In this document: one piece after another, positions 29,770 to 38,525 of the stretch
Position numbering within the stretch: the stretch's first letter is position 1
How the letters are laid out: every line of letters starts with the position of its first letter
Source: Colwellia sp. D2M02
Lineage (GTDB): Bacteria > Pseudomonadota > Gammaproteobacteria > Enterobacterales > Alteromonadaceae
Assembly (NCBI RefSeq): GCF_018860755.1
Contig: NZ_JAHKPW010000057.1
Span: 1-51,600, forward strand
Length of the DNA stretch: 51,600 bases
Direction of reading: 5' to 3'
Program-made: the position numbers and the translations under genes
Notes under the pieces: model-generated
Databases searched by the model: none
What the model saw: only the letters and a program-made list of their open reading frames with translations
Told to the model about the DNA's origin: nothing

Positions 29770-30959
29770 AATGCAACCGTATCTCCTAATGTAACACCTG
29801 ACTTTATAACAACTTTTTGTTCAAGTACTGCTGAAGTTTCAATAAGAGCTTCGGTTTGGTTGAAGGCATTAATAATAGTGACACTAGATTGATTATTAGT
29901 GGTTTTTATTGATGAGATAGGTAAGGTGAGTGCGTTTTCAATAACCTGGGTAATTATCTCAACACGGGCGACCATACCTGGTCGCATAGCCGCGATATCA
30001 TCAGCCGAAATGTTATTATCTAAAGCAATGGTAGTATCAAAAATTCGACGCTTATCGCGTGTCGATTTATCTCTAAAAACGCTGGCTAATTTAACGATTT
30101 CTCCTTGAAAGCTTTGTTCTTGCACGCTATCTATGGTGATTTTAACTTTTTGCCCGAGGGCTATTTTTCCACTGTCTGGCTCTGAAATTTGCGCTTTGAG
30201 CTGTAATTCATCGGCAACGGCAAGCTCAATAACAGGTTGTCCAAATTGAATGCTTTCACCTTTTGCGGGTTTTTCTCCTTGCCAGTTGGCAATATAAATA
30301 ACCATTCCATCCATTGGGGCTTTTACTTGCAGACGTTCAATGTCACGTTGTAAAACAGCCGACTCTGCAGTTAATCGCTCAACTTTAGCAGTGGCTATTT
30401 TTAGGTTAAGTAAAGTATTGGTGCGATGAAATTTGAGCTTTTCTTTTGCAAGAAATAAATCATTGGTAGCGATGGTAAAATCAATTTCAGATTTTTTTCT
30501 ATCGTTAACTGAACGGCTATTATCAATAATTTCGGCTCTGCGTTTCGCTTTTTCAAATTCCATTTGCATTTCGGCTAACGCTAACACCAGTGTTTTTTCA
30601 TTCGCAGATTCTTGAAAGGTTTTATTTTCTAATTCTTGTTTAGCTTGTTTTAGCTCGGCATTTTTATCAATAAGTAAATCGGAAACTTTTTTGCTATCAA
30701 AGGAAACGAGTAAGTCTCCTTTTTTTACTTCACTGTTTTCGGGAATAATTTGCTGTATTTGGTATTGCCACATACGCTTTACTGACGGAGGTGAGATCAA
30801 AGCGGTTTTCTTTGATTCTACTTCAGCGCTTGTGGTTACTGTAAGTTCTACCGTTTCTTGTTTTACGTTTATGGTAGCAACTTGTTCGCAGCCGCTTAAC
30901 GCTAATAGTGAAGCGATTAATAGCCCAGATAAACGGACTTGTTTAGCCATTAATTTCAT
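29766..30959 (-). CDS. Periplasmic adaptor (HlyD/MacA-like) lipoprotein, second of three
   Basis: A 397-aa adaptor with lipobox ALSGC (Cys24). It has a lipoyl half-domain with GDLLVSFDSKKVS, a long coiled-coil hairpin (about 95-205), and VKAPMDGMVIYIANWQGEKPAKG, where WQGEK starts at Trp226. A beta-barrel (LKAQISEPDSGKIALGQKV) and a C-terminal domain follow. It overlaps adaptor 1 and adaptor 3 by 4 bases each. It resembles adaptor 3 in domain order but differs through most of its sequence, so these are old paralogues rather than a recent duplication. Confidence 0.88.
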   Translation of the reverse strand: MKLMAKQVRLSGLLIASLLALSGCEQVATINVKQETVELTVTTSAEVESKKTALISPPSVKRMWQYQIQQIIPENSEVKKGDLLVSFDSKKVSDLLIDKNAELKQAKQELENKTFQESANEKTLVLALAEMQMEFEKAKRRAEIIDNSRSVNDRKKSEIDFTIATNDLFLAKEKLKFHRTNTLLNLKIATAKVERLTAESAVLQRDIERLQVKAPMDGMVIYIANWQGEKPAKGESIQFGQPVIELAVADELQLKAQISEPDSGKIALGQKVKITIDSVQEQSFQGEIVKLASVFRDKSTRDKRRIFDTTIALDNNISADDIAAMRPGMVARVEIITQVIENALTLPISSIKTTNNQSSVTIINAFNQTEALIETSAVLEQKVVIKSGVTLGDTVAL

Positions 30960-31921
30960 GATTGCTTTTCCTGTAGTTCAAGTAATGCACTCATACCTGG
31001 TAGTGGCGTAATGTTGCCGGTGTTGCTAAAAGTAAATACGGTACGATAATAAACATCATTTCCCCACTCTTTACGTTCTTCTGGCTGAGTTGATATTTCA
31101 GTAAGTTTGGCTGAAAAGGTACTTGCAGGGAAAGCATCAAAAGTGAGGCTCGCACTGTCGCCTAATTGTATTTTTTTATAATCGACTTCATGCACCCAAG
31201 CTTCAATAAACAGATCTTTTAATGATGGAATTTCTGCTATTTTCCATGAAGGTTGCGCGGTCATACCGACGAACACCTTTTCGCCATTCCAAGGATGAGT
31301 ACCGTAAAGTACTGGTCCGCTGCGTTGTGCATAACCACTCATTTGGGTAAGCTTTATTCGGTTATATTCAAGCTGCTGCAACTCGCGTGTTATTTTTAGT
31401 TTTTGCTTGGTAATAGCGACGTCATTTTTGATTTGAGTACGCTGGTATGATTCTTTTGCTTTGAGGTTATCAACTAAAGCTTTCTCGAAGTTTAATTGAT
31501 TTGTTTCAAACTCAAATTGACTGAGAAACTCTTCGGTAATGGCTGCATCAATACGAGCTTTATCTAATAGTAATGCGGTACGTTTGGCGGCAAAGTCGGC
31601 TTCTAGTAAGTCTTGTTTAGCTTGACTGGTAATACGGTGCAACTCTTCTTGTGCGGTGATTAAGTTGACTTCACCTTGTTCTATTGCTGATTGGATAGAG
31701 CCACTGTCAAAAACAATAACTAAATCACCTTTTTTGGCAATTTCGCCTTCAGGTAGCATCCACTGTAATTGCACACGCCAGTTATCGGTTTTAGGGGCGT
31801 AAAATGTTTGGTTGTCAGCCGCATTTATACGTCCAGAAAGCAGTAGCTTTTGCTCCGCATTACTGACCAAGCTTAATAATATTAATGAGGCGCTTAGTAA
31901 AAGAGTTATTGTTTTATGCAT
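30956..31921 (-). CDS. Periplasmic adaptor (HlyD-like), first of three, shorter form
   Basis: A 321-aa exported protein with a signal peptide (about 1-22, ending LVSNA) and no lipobox, unlike the next two. The lipoyl half has GDLVIVFDSGSIQSAIEQGE; the hairpin spans about 80-195; the motif THPWNGEKVFVG (Trp211) aligns with the WxGEK of the sister proteins; the beta-barrel reads EAWVHEVDYKKIQLGD. It lacks the C-terminal membrane-proximal domain seen in the longer adaptors. The start overlaps the ATPase gene by 16 bases, with GAGGATAAAAC as ribosome binding site. Confidence 0.86.
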   Translation of the reverse strand: MHKTITLLLSASLILLSLVSNAEQKLLLSGRINAADNQTFYAPKTDNWRVQLQWMLPEGEIAKKGDLVIVFDSGSIQSAIEQGEVNLITAQEELHRITSQAKQDLLEADFAAKRTALLLDKARIDAAITEEFLSQFEFETNQLNFEKALVDNLKAKESYQRTQIKNDVAITKQKLKITRELQQLEYNRIKLTQMSGYAQRSGPVLYGTHPWNGEKVFVGMTAQPSWKIAEIPSLKDLFIEAWVHEVDYKKIQLGDSASLTFDAFPASTFSAKLTEISTQPEERKEWGNDVYYRTVFTFSNTGNITPLPGMSALLELQEKQS

Positions 31922-32589
31922 GTTTTATCCTCAATAACATGACCATCTTTCATGCGAATAATACGGTTAGCATACGCGGCAATGTCTTCTTCGTGCGTTA
32001 CCATAATAATAGTTTGGCCTTGTTGGTGTAGTTTACAGAGTAAGTCCATAATTTCGTGGGAGGTTTTTGAATCAAGGTTACCCGTAGGTTCGTCGGCAAA
32101 AATTACTTTAGGCTTATTAACTAACGCCCTAGCGATGGCGATACGCTGGCGTTGTCCCCCAGACATTTCAAAAGGTTTGTGATGTGCGCGTGAGGTTAGT
32201 CCAACTTTTTCAAGCATTTCTATGGCTCTGCTATCCGCTTCTTCACTGCCAACATGACTATAACGTAATGGTAAACTGACATTATCTTGCGCAGTTAAGC
32301 GAGGTAATAAATGGAAGGTTTGAAAGATAAAGCCTATTTTTTGGTTACGAATTTGCGAGAGGGATTCGTCATCAATATTTTTTACAGACTCGCCAGATAA
32401 CAAGTATTCACCGCTGTCTGGTGTATCTAAACAGCCTAAAATATTCATTAGGGTCGACTTGCCTGAGCCTGATGTGCCCATAATAGCGACGAATTCGTTT
32501 TCTTCTATATGTAAAGATACATTAGAAAGCGCATTTACTTGCGCACTTCCTTCGCCGTAAATACGACTTATATTATTAACGGTTATCAC
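31906..32589 (-). CDS. ABC transporter ATP-binding protein, MacB/LolD-like
   Basis: A 227-aa ATPase if it starts at the GTG at 32589, which follows GAGAG and gives MITVNNISRIYGEG, the usual beginning; a TTG at 32601 would add four residues. Walker A GTSGSGKST is at about 38-46, the Q-loop in FIFQTFHLLPRLTA, signature MSGGQ at about 142-146, and Walker B VIFADEPTGNLDS at about 162. It is the first gene of the five-gene export operon and powers the MacB-like permease encoded last. Confidence 0.94.
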   Translation of the reverse strand: MITVNNISRIYGEGSAQVNALSNVSLHIEENEFVAIMGTSGSGKSTLMNILGCLDTPDSGEYLLSGESVKNIDDESLSQIRNQKIGFIFQTFHLLPRLTAQDNVSLPLRYSHVGSEEADSRAIEMLEKVGLTSRAHHKPFEMSGGQRQRIAIARALVNKPKVIFADEPTGNLDSKTSHEIMDLLCKLHQQGQTIIMVTHEEDIAAYANRIIRMKDGHVIEDKTCIKQ

Positions 32590-32601
32590 AGGCGCTCTCA
32601 A

Positions 32602-32929
32602 TTTTTATGCAGGAATTAATTTTAAACCTTTATCAGCGCTTAAAACTTAGCCTAGTAATGTATTGTTAATTTTTTGTGAAAGCAAATAACGAATAAGGTT
32701 GCTCTTCATTATTAACTGTAGATGATGCTATTACTGAGAAAGTAACGATGCAATAAGCCTTTGTTTTTGAGCTGAGATAACGAAATCATTAAGAAAAATA
32801 AGCTGCAATCACAAATGTAACAAAGTGTGTATTGGCACACTTAAACGAACTGTATAGGCTTAGATAAAATAAATATTTTTTCAGCGGCGCTGTGAGGTAA
32901 AATACTTTTATACTCTGACCTGTAATTAT
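32602..32929. other. Divergent intergenic region between export operon and recQ
   Basis: About 330 AT-rich bases without a credible gene. It should hold the promoters of the export operon (left) and recQ (right). An inverted repeat AAGTGTG / CACACTT with a 6-base spacer lies at 32823-32842 and could be an operator. Its TGTG/CACA spacing is shorter than a CRP site. Confidence 0.45.
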
Positions 32930-34771
32930 TTGAAGATCTTCCTGTTGAATACCCAAACCCCAGATACAAACACTGATAACTCAGCGCTATTACTTGAAAC
33001 ACTACAACACCATTTTGGTTATACGAGCTTTCGAGTGGGGCAGGAAGATATTATTAACAATTTACTGCAAGGGCGAGACTCTTTAGTGTTAATGCCAACA
33101 GGTGGCGGTAAATCAATGTGTTACCAATTACCGGCAATATTATTACCCGGTGTTACTGTGGTGGTATCTCCGTTAATTGCGTTAATGAAAGATCAAGTTG
33201 AGAGCTTAACTCGCCAAGGTATTTCAGCGGCGTTTATTAATTCGAGTTTAGCACCCGAAGTGATCAATGAAATTTTCACTAAGTTAGGGCAAGGTGAAAT
33301 TAAGCTGCTGTATGTGGCGCCAGAGCGCTTAACCAATTATTACTTTTTACAAAGCTTACGTCAGTTACCATTGAGTTTGTTTGCTATTGATGAAGCGCAC
33401 TGTATTTCCCAGTGGGGCCATGATTTTCGCCCAGCATATACTAAGCTGCAATGCTTAAAAGAACAGTTTCCTTATGTGCCGGTAATGGCATTAACGGCTA
33501 CTGCAGATGTTACTACCCGTAAAGATATTCTAAACCAGCTGGCGCTGCACAACCCTTATATTCACTTAGATAGCTTTGATCGAAAAAACATCCGCTTTAC
33601 CTTAGCGCAAAAATATAACGGTGAAAAACAGCTACTTGGTTATATCAAAAAGAAGGGTGAAGACAGCGGTATTATTTATTGTAATAGCCGCTGGCAGGTA
33701 GAAAAACTCTCTAAATATTTAGGAGCAAGTGGTATTAACTGCGCCGCTTATCATGCGGGTTTAGAGAGTGAAATTCGCTCTATGGTGCAAGAAGGTTTTA
33801 CCAAAGATAATATTCAAATAGTGGTGGCAACGGTTGCTTTCGGCCTAGGCATTAACAAACCTAACGTGCGTTATGTTATTCATTATGAGCCACCACGTAC
33901 GCTGGAGTCATACTATCAAGAAATAGGTCGCGCGGGGCGTGACGGCTTAAATGCAGAAGCACTATTTTTAGTCGATGAAAAAGATGTTGCCCGTATTAAG
34001 AAACGTATTAGCGAAGGTGAAAATCCGCAACGTGTGAATGTAGAAATGCAGCGTTTTGAAGCAATGAACGGTTTTATTGATGCCCAAACTTGTCGCCGAC
34101 AAGTGGTACTTAATTACTTTGCTGAATACACAGAAAAAGGTTGTGGTAACTGCGATATTTGTCTTGATCCACCAAGCCAATTTGACGGTACGGTTGAAGC
34201 GCAAAAAGTATTGTCGTGTGTATTTCGTATCAAGCAACAGGGTGATATTAACCATGTGATTGATGTGTTGCGCGGCGAGTTAACCGCTAAGGTTACACAG
34301 TTTGAGCACGACAAGGTTTCTACCTTTGGTATTGGCAAAGGTAAAACGCCGGGTTACTGGTACGCCATTATTGGTCAGCTCATTCACTTAGGCTACTTAC
34401 AGCAAGATATAGAGCAGCAATCAACGTTATGTTTAACCGAAGCTTCACGGAGTGCGCTAAAAGGCGAAGAGCCGTTAATGTTAGCGAGCCCACGTTTACA
34501 AAAAGCCAGTTACTGGCAACAGAAAACGCCGCAAAAAAGTTACGATCGTGCTTTATTTACTAAGCTGAGAGAGCTACGGAAAACCATTGCTGATGCTGAA
34601 GATATTGCGCCGTTTATTGTTTTTAACGATGCCACACTCTCTGAATTAGCTAGAGTACAACCAACCACCAATAATCAAATGCTTAGCGTTAGTGGTATTG
34701 GTGAGGTTAAACTCGCCCGTTATGGGCAACCGTTTTTAGCCTTGATTAAAGAGCATACGCAAGGTAAGTAA
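32930..34771 (+). CDS. recQ: ATP-dependent DNA helicase RecQ
   Basis: A superfamily 2 3'-5' helicase acting in recombination and fork repair. The 613-aa product has motif 0 ([14 protein letters not shown]), Walker [13 protein letters not shown], the DEAH box ([16 protein letters not shown]), motif [12 protein letters not shown], the four-cysteine zinc site (CRRQ, then CGNCDIC), a winged-helix RQC domain and a C-terminal HRDC domain (about 535-610). No ATG is near the expected start; TTG at 32930 or 32945 are candidates, the second having GAAG at a better distance. Divergent from the export operon. Confidence 0.96.
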   Translation: MKIFLLNTQTPDTNTDNSALLLETLQHHFGYTSFRVGQEDIINNLLQGRDSLVLMPTGGGKSMCYQLPAILLPGVTVVVSPLIALMKDQVESLTRQGISAAFINSSLAPEVINEIFTKLGQGEIKLLYVAPERLTNYYFLQSLRQLPLSLFAIDEAHCISQWGHDFRPAYTKLQCLKEQFPYVPVMALTATADVTTRKDILNQLALHNPYIHLDSFDRKNIRFTLAQKYNGEKQLLGYIKKKGEDSGIIYCNSRWQVEKLSKYLGASGINCAAYHAGLESEIRSMVQEGFTKDNIQIVVATVAFGLGINKPNVRYVIHYEPPRTLESYYQEIGRAGRDGLNAEALFLVDEKDVARIKKRISEGENPQRVNVEMQRFEAMNGFIDAQTCRRQVVLNYFAEYTEKGCGNCDICLDPPSQFDGTVEAQKVLSCVFRIKQQGDINHVIDVLRGELTAKVTQFEHDKVSTFGIGKGKTPGYWYAIIGQLIHLGYLQQDIEQQSTLCLTEASRSALKGEEPLMLASPRLQKASYWQQKTPQKSYDRALFTKLRELRKTIADAEDIAPFIVFNDATLSELARVQPTTNNQMLSVSGIGEVKLARYGQPFLALIKEHTQGK

Positions 34772-34810
34772 CCCGAGTGCGGGTTAATTAATGTGGGCTT
34801 GTATTACCGA

Positions 34811-34846
34811 AAAAAGCCACGTCACCTCTTATAGGTTAGTGGCTTT
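34811..34846. terminator. Bidirectional terminator between recQ and the small Cys-rich gene
   Basis: The stem AAAGCCAC / GTGGCTTT extends through ACCT / AGGT with a small bulge. On the minus strand it ends in six T, so it is a strong terminator for the small gene at 34895. On the plus strand the T tract is shorter, giving weaker termination of recQ. Confidence 0.85.
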
Positions 34847-34894
34847 GTGATATTGAATTTCTGTATAGTTGAACAGCCCAGAACAAAAAAGCAA

Positions 34895-34990
34895 TTAGTC
34901 TTTTTCAGCTGTATCAGTTTGCTCTGTAGTGCTATCTTGCTCTTTTTTCTCATCGTGACCTTCGCCACCACATCCACCACAACATCCCAT
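34895..34990 (-). CDS. 31-residue Cys/Gly-rich peptide with N-terminal CCGGCGGEGH motif
   Basis: A short gene that standard ORF cut-offs miss. It begins MGCCGGCGGEGHDEKKEQDS and continues with a polar Thr/Glu/Asp tail to TAA. Three Cys and one His lie in the first 12 residues, a plausible metal or Fe-S ligand set. Support for a real gene: GGAG six bases before the ATG; a strong minus-strand terminator 49 bases after the stop; and a promoter with FNR-like and IscR-like sites 50-90 bases upstream. The peptide has no membrane segment. I do not recognise the family. Confidence 0.78.
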   Translation of the reverse strand: MGCCGGCGGEGHDEKKEQDSTTEQTDTAEKD

Positions 34991-35038
34991 AAATTACTCC
35001 AATTATTTTTAAATTAACAATGATGTATTCTATTGATG

Positions 35039-35044
35039 ATAATA
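35039..35044 (-). promoter_or_regulatory. Predicted -10 element of the small Cys-rich gene
   Basis: TATTAT on the minus strand, giving a predicted transcription start near 35032 and a leader of about 40 bases. No good -35 hexamer is seen 17 bases upstream, which fits an activator-dependent promoter. Confidence 0.5.
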
Positions 35045-35067
35045 CTTGAGTAACTTACTCAAGTATT
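35041..35067. promoter_or_regulatory. 27-bp palindrome matching the IscR type-1 consensus
   Basis: Two exact 13-bp arms, AATACTTGAGTAA (35041-35053) and TTACTCAAGTATT (35055-35067), surround a single C. From memory of the E. coli IscR type-1 consensus (25 bp, ATA-S-YY-GACT-R, three central bases, then the mirror), 20 of the 22 specified positions match; the two misses are the symmetric C/G at positions 9 and 17. The site overlaps the predicted promoter of the small Cys-rich gene, where IscR would repress. Confidence 0.65.
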
Positions 35068-35080
35068 TGATGTGGATCAG
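35067..35080. promoter_or_regulatory. FNR-like box upstream of the small Cys-rich gene
   Basis: TTGATGTGGATCAG matches the FNR/EtrA consensus TTGAT-N4-ATCAA at nine of ten positions. Its centre is about 41 bases upstream of the predicted start, the class II activator position. Confidence 0.6.
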
Positions 35081-35171
35081 TTTTTTATCTTTTGTTCTAA
35101 AGAGCTTAACGAATAACTAATCTTTTATAGAAATGCACAGCTTACCTTACATGGCGTTAATCTAAGTTTAT

Positions 35172-35921
35172 TTATCTAGCTCTTTGAATCACTGAGTTAG
35201 TATTGCCGGGGAAAAATAATATTCTGCTCTCGTACCTATGATGAATATCATCGGCTTGCACAAGCTGGAAATAATTGCCTTTTTCTTTACTATTCATAAA
35301 TTTCTTATTGAAGGTTTTCAGTGCCTCTTCATTGTCACCCTGAACAGTTAAACCACAAGTTGTATCGCCACAAGATATACCATTACTGCTGATGCCTAAT
35401 TGTGCCGTCAAGTTAGCCAGTTCATCATTATAGGTCGCTTCATTTTCAAAAAAATCAGCTGATATTTTGTTACTAGATAAGTCGGTTAGTATTTCATTAA
35501 AGTTACTGCTGGTTAAAATAACATGAATTTCAGCAGATAATAAACTTCCGTTTTCCGTCATTATTTCAGTAGCATATTGGCTATCTAAATCAATAGCGCA
35601 TGTAGTATTCCCCGTATTTTTTTGGCAAATCTTCTCTTTTATGTCTGCTGGAATAGCATATACAAAAGGTCGTTTTTCACCTGTGCTATTAGCTATTATT
35701 TCTTGCTCACTTGTATGATGAGAAATCGCGATTTCTTTAGCTGGCGCTATCGTTGTTTTGGCTGCTTTGACTTTCTTATTTTCTGGCGCTAGCTTGCTGG
35801 AGTTTTGCTCTACTTTGGAGTTTTGAGAAGCTAGCGTTGTATTTATTGTTTCCTTTGAAAAGTACAAGTAGCCAAAAGTAAAGAGCCCTAAAGCTAAAAG
35901 AATGATGATTATATTTTTCAT
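35172..35921 (-). CDS. Membrane-anchored periplasmic protein of unknown function
   Basis: A 249-aa protein that I do not recognise. Residues 3-20 form one hydrophobic helix (signal anchor). A Lys/Ser/Thr-rich linker follows (about 25-75), then a globular domain (about 80-249) with two likely disulfide pairs: ICQKNTGNTTCAID and ISCGDTTCGLTV. The second pattern recurs in several periplasmic proteins of marine gammaproteobacteria. The gene stands alone; the small Cys-rich gene lies 180 bases downstream with its own promoter. Confidence 0.75.
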   Translation of the reverse strand: MKNIIIILLALGLFTFGYLYFSKETINTTLASQNSKVEQNSSKLAPENKKVKAAKTTIAPAKEIAISHHTSEQEIIANSTGEKRPFVYAIPADIKEKICQKNTGNTTCAIDLDSQYATEIMTENGSLLSAEIHVILTSSNFNEILTDLSSNKISADFFENEATYNDELANLTAQLGISSNGISCGDTTCGLTVQGDNEEALKTFNKKFMNSKEKGNYFQLVQADDIHHRYESRILFFPGNTNSVIQRAR

Positions 35922-36050
35922 AAATACGTCCTGTATAAATAATGTTTATTAGTGAGGTTATGATTTTTAACCGAGCAGACTAACTATGCCATAGCTGAAC
36001 AGGGTCTACTATATAACATACGGTTTAATAAGGTTTTTATGATTATAAGA

Positions 36051-36080
36051 TAAAAAAGCCCAAACATAAGTTTGGGCTTT
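36051..36080 (-). terminator. Rho-independent terminator of the prolyl oligopeptidase gene
   Basis: A perfect 11-bp stem, AAAGCCCAAAC / GTTTGGGCTTT, with a 4-base loop. On the minus strand it runs into six T. It lies about 65 bases downstream of the oligopeptidase stop. Confidence 0.9.
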
Positions 36081-36146
36081 CAGTGTTTAAGATATGGTTA
36101 GTACAATTTAACGCTTAATAAGTTCTACCAAATCAATCAGGTAAAA

Positions 36147-38327
36147 CTATTTAGCTGACTGTTCAGGTAACTTGTCAAAACCCATGTTGAATAGGGTAAA
36201 GGCAAATAAGTCGGCGTAAAGGTCAATGGTTTTAGATACTGGCGTACCAGCACCGTGACCACCGTCAGTTTCTATACGAATTAAGGTTGGTGCAGCACCA
36301 GCTTGTTTCGCTTGTAACTCAGCGGCAAACTTAAACGAGTGAGCAGGAACAACACGGTCATCATGATCGCCCGTTGTTACCATAGTCGCTGGGTAGCTTA
36401 CGCCATCTTTAACGTTATGCACTGGTGAGTAAGCTTTTAAATAGTTAAACATTTCTTCGCTTTGCTCAGCTGTGCCGTAATCGTATGCCCAACCTGCACC
36501 CGCAGTGAAAGTGTGGTATCTAAGCATGTCTAAAACACCAACCGCAGGTAAAGCAACTTGCATTAGATCAGGGCGTTGCGTCATTACAGCACCTACTAAT
36601 AAGCCACCGTTTGAACCACCTTGTACTGCTAGGTAATCGCTAGAAGTGTAGTTTTGGTCAATTAAGTACTCACCGGCAGCAATGAAATCATCAAATACAT
36701 TTTGCTTGTTAAGCTGTGTACCTGCGTTGTGCCATTTCTTACCGTATTCACCGCCACCACGTAAGTTAGCTACTGCGTAAATACCGCCTTGCTCCATCCA
36801 TACCGCGCGAGATACGCTAAATGATGGCGTTAAGCTCACGTTAAAACCACCGTAAGCGTATAAAAGTGTAGGGTTTTTACCATTAAGCTCAATACCTTTT
36901 TTATGGGTAATGATCATCGGTACTTTTGTGCCGTCTTTTGAAGTGTAGAATACTTGCTTAGACTCAAACGCGTCGCTATCAAACTTAGCGCCTGATTTGC
37001 GGTAAACGTCACTTTCGCCTTTATCTATGTTGTAGCTATAGATAGTACCTGGTGTTTTGTAGTTGCTGAACGAGTAATATAAAGTATCAGCATCTTTCTC
37101 ACCTGAAAGGGCGCTTGAGCTGCCAACACCAGGTAATTTAATTTCACGTACTTTGTTACCTTGGTAATCGTATTGGTAAACTTTAGAAATCGCATCAACC
37201 ATGTATTCTGCGAAGAAGTAACCGCCACCGGTAGAAGCGCTTAATACGTTTTCAGTTTCAGGGATTAAGTCTTTCCAGTTTTCACGTGTTGGTGTTGTAG
37301 CATTTACCGTAACAACTTTTTTGTTAGGCGCATCAATGTTAGTTACTAAAAATAACTTATCGCCTTCGTTATCAATAACGTAAGTATCACCAAGGAAACC
37401 GTCAGCAATAGTCACTAATGGGCTATTTGGCTTAGTTAAGTCTTTAATGTAAAGGTTGTTACCTGACGTAGATACCGCACCAGAAATAAGTAAGTAACGG
37501 TTATCTTCGGTAACGCTACCACCCACATAGCGATGTTTTTCTTCAGCGGTTGCACCAAAAATAACTTTGTCGTCTTTTTGTGCTTGGCCTAACTGGTGAT
37601 AGTAAAGTTTGTGTTGATCAGTTTTAGCTGAAAGCTCGCTACCTTTTGGCTTGTCGTAACTAGAGTAGTAAAAACCTTCGTTTTTGTACCAAGAAATACC
37701 TGAGAATTTCACATCAATTAATGGCTCTTCTAATACTTCTTTGGTTTCAGCATCGATAATGATGATTTTACGCCAGTCACTACCTGCTTCAGAAATTGCG
37801 TAAGCGGCAATTGAACCGTCTTTAGAAAAACTTAACTGGCCTAACGAGGTAGTGCCTTCTTTATTGAAAGTATTTGGATCTAAAAATACTTCCGCTTCGC
37901 CGCCGTCTTTTTGACGATAAACAACATATTGGTTTTGTAAGCCATTATTTTTGTAGAAGTAAGTGTAATCGCCTTCTTTAAATGGTGCGCCTACTTTTTC
38001 GTAGTTCCATAATTCACCTAAACGTGATTTTAATTGGTCACGGTAAGGGATTTGATCTAAATAGTTAAAGGTTAATTTGTTCTGTGTTTTAACCCAAGCG
38101 CCCGTTTCTTCACTGCGGTCATCTTCTAACCAACGGTAAGGATCTGCAACGTTAGTATCAAAGTAAGTATCTACTACATCACCTTTTTTTGTTACTGGGT
38201 AAGTCACGTTAATACCTTGTGTTTTTGCTGCTACTGCAGCCGTATTTTGTTCAGGTTCATTACCAGAACACGCTGTTAAAACGCTAGTTACTAACACGCT
38301 GGTTAATAATATGGCCTTATTTTTCAT
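36147..38327 (-). CDS. Prolyl oligopeptidase family serine peptidase (lipoprotein)
   Basis: A 726-aa S9A peptidase that cleaves short peptides after proline. The lipobox SVLTAC (Cys20) predicts a membrane-anchored periplasmic location. Residues about 40-460 form the beta-propeller ([13 protein letters not shown] is the family start motif). The alpha/beta-hydrolase domain has nucleophile Ser572 (GGSNGG), Asp in GDHDDRVVP (656-657) and His691 (GGHGAGTP), so the triad is complete. A strong terminator follows. It is probably monocistronic and used for peptide scavenging. Confidence 0.96.
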   Translation of the reverse strand: MKNKAILLTSVLVTSVLTACSGNEPEQNTAAVAAKTQGINVTYPVTKKGDVVDTYFDTNVADPYRWLEDDRSEETGAWVKTQNKLTFNYLDQIPYRDQLKSRLGELWNYEKVGAPFKEGDYTYFYKNNGLQNQYVVYRQKDGGEAEVFLDPNTFNKEGTTSLGQLSFSKDGSIAAYAISEAGSDWRKIIIIDAETKEVLEEPLIDVKFSGISWYKNEGFYYSSYDKPKGSELSAKTDQHKLYYHQLGQAQKDDKVIFGATAEEKHRYVGGSVTEDNRYLLISGAVSTSGNNLYIKDLTKPNSPLVTIADGFLGDTYVIDNEGDKLFLVTNIDAPNKKVVTVNATTPTRENWKDLIPETENVLSASTGGGYFFAEYMVDAISKVYQYDYQGNKVREIKLPGVGSSSALSGEKDADTLYYSFSNYKTPGTIYSYNIDKGESDVYRKSGAKFDSDAFESKQVFYTSKDGTKVPMIITHKKGIELNGKNPTLLYAYGGFNVSLTPSFSVSRAVWMEQGGIYAVANLRGGGEYGKKWHNAGTQLNKQNVFDDFIAAGEYLIDQNYTSSDYLAVQGGSNGGLLVGAVMTQRPDLMQVALPAVGVLDMLRYHTFTAGAGWAYDYGTAEQSEEMFNYLKAYSPVHNVKDGVSYPATMVTTGDHDDRVVPAHSFKFAAELQAKQAGAAPTLIRIETDGGHGAGTPVSKTIDLYADLFAFTLFNMGFDKLPEQSAK

Positions 38328-38525
38328 TCAGTTTCTCGCTTGATTGATTGAATTGACTTAAGTTATTTTATTGTTGTGAAATACAAGGTATCGCTTAAGT
38401 GTTTTCACAATTATTTTACATCTGTTCGCAGTTTAGCAGAAGTGCTATAAGCAAGACTATGGCTTGCTTTAATTATTGATACCACAAGCGGAATTTTTTT
38501 GTTACAGCACATTTATTGATGTAGA

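Noticed and set aside
32823..32842. CRP-like site in the recQ/export operon gap
   Set aside because: TGTG and CACA are separated by 6 bases, not the 8 of a CRP site; kept only as a possible operator.
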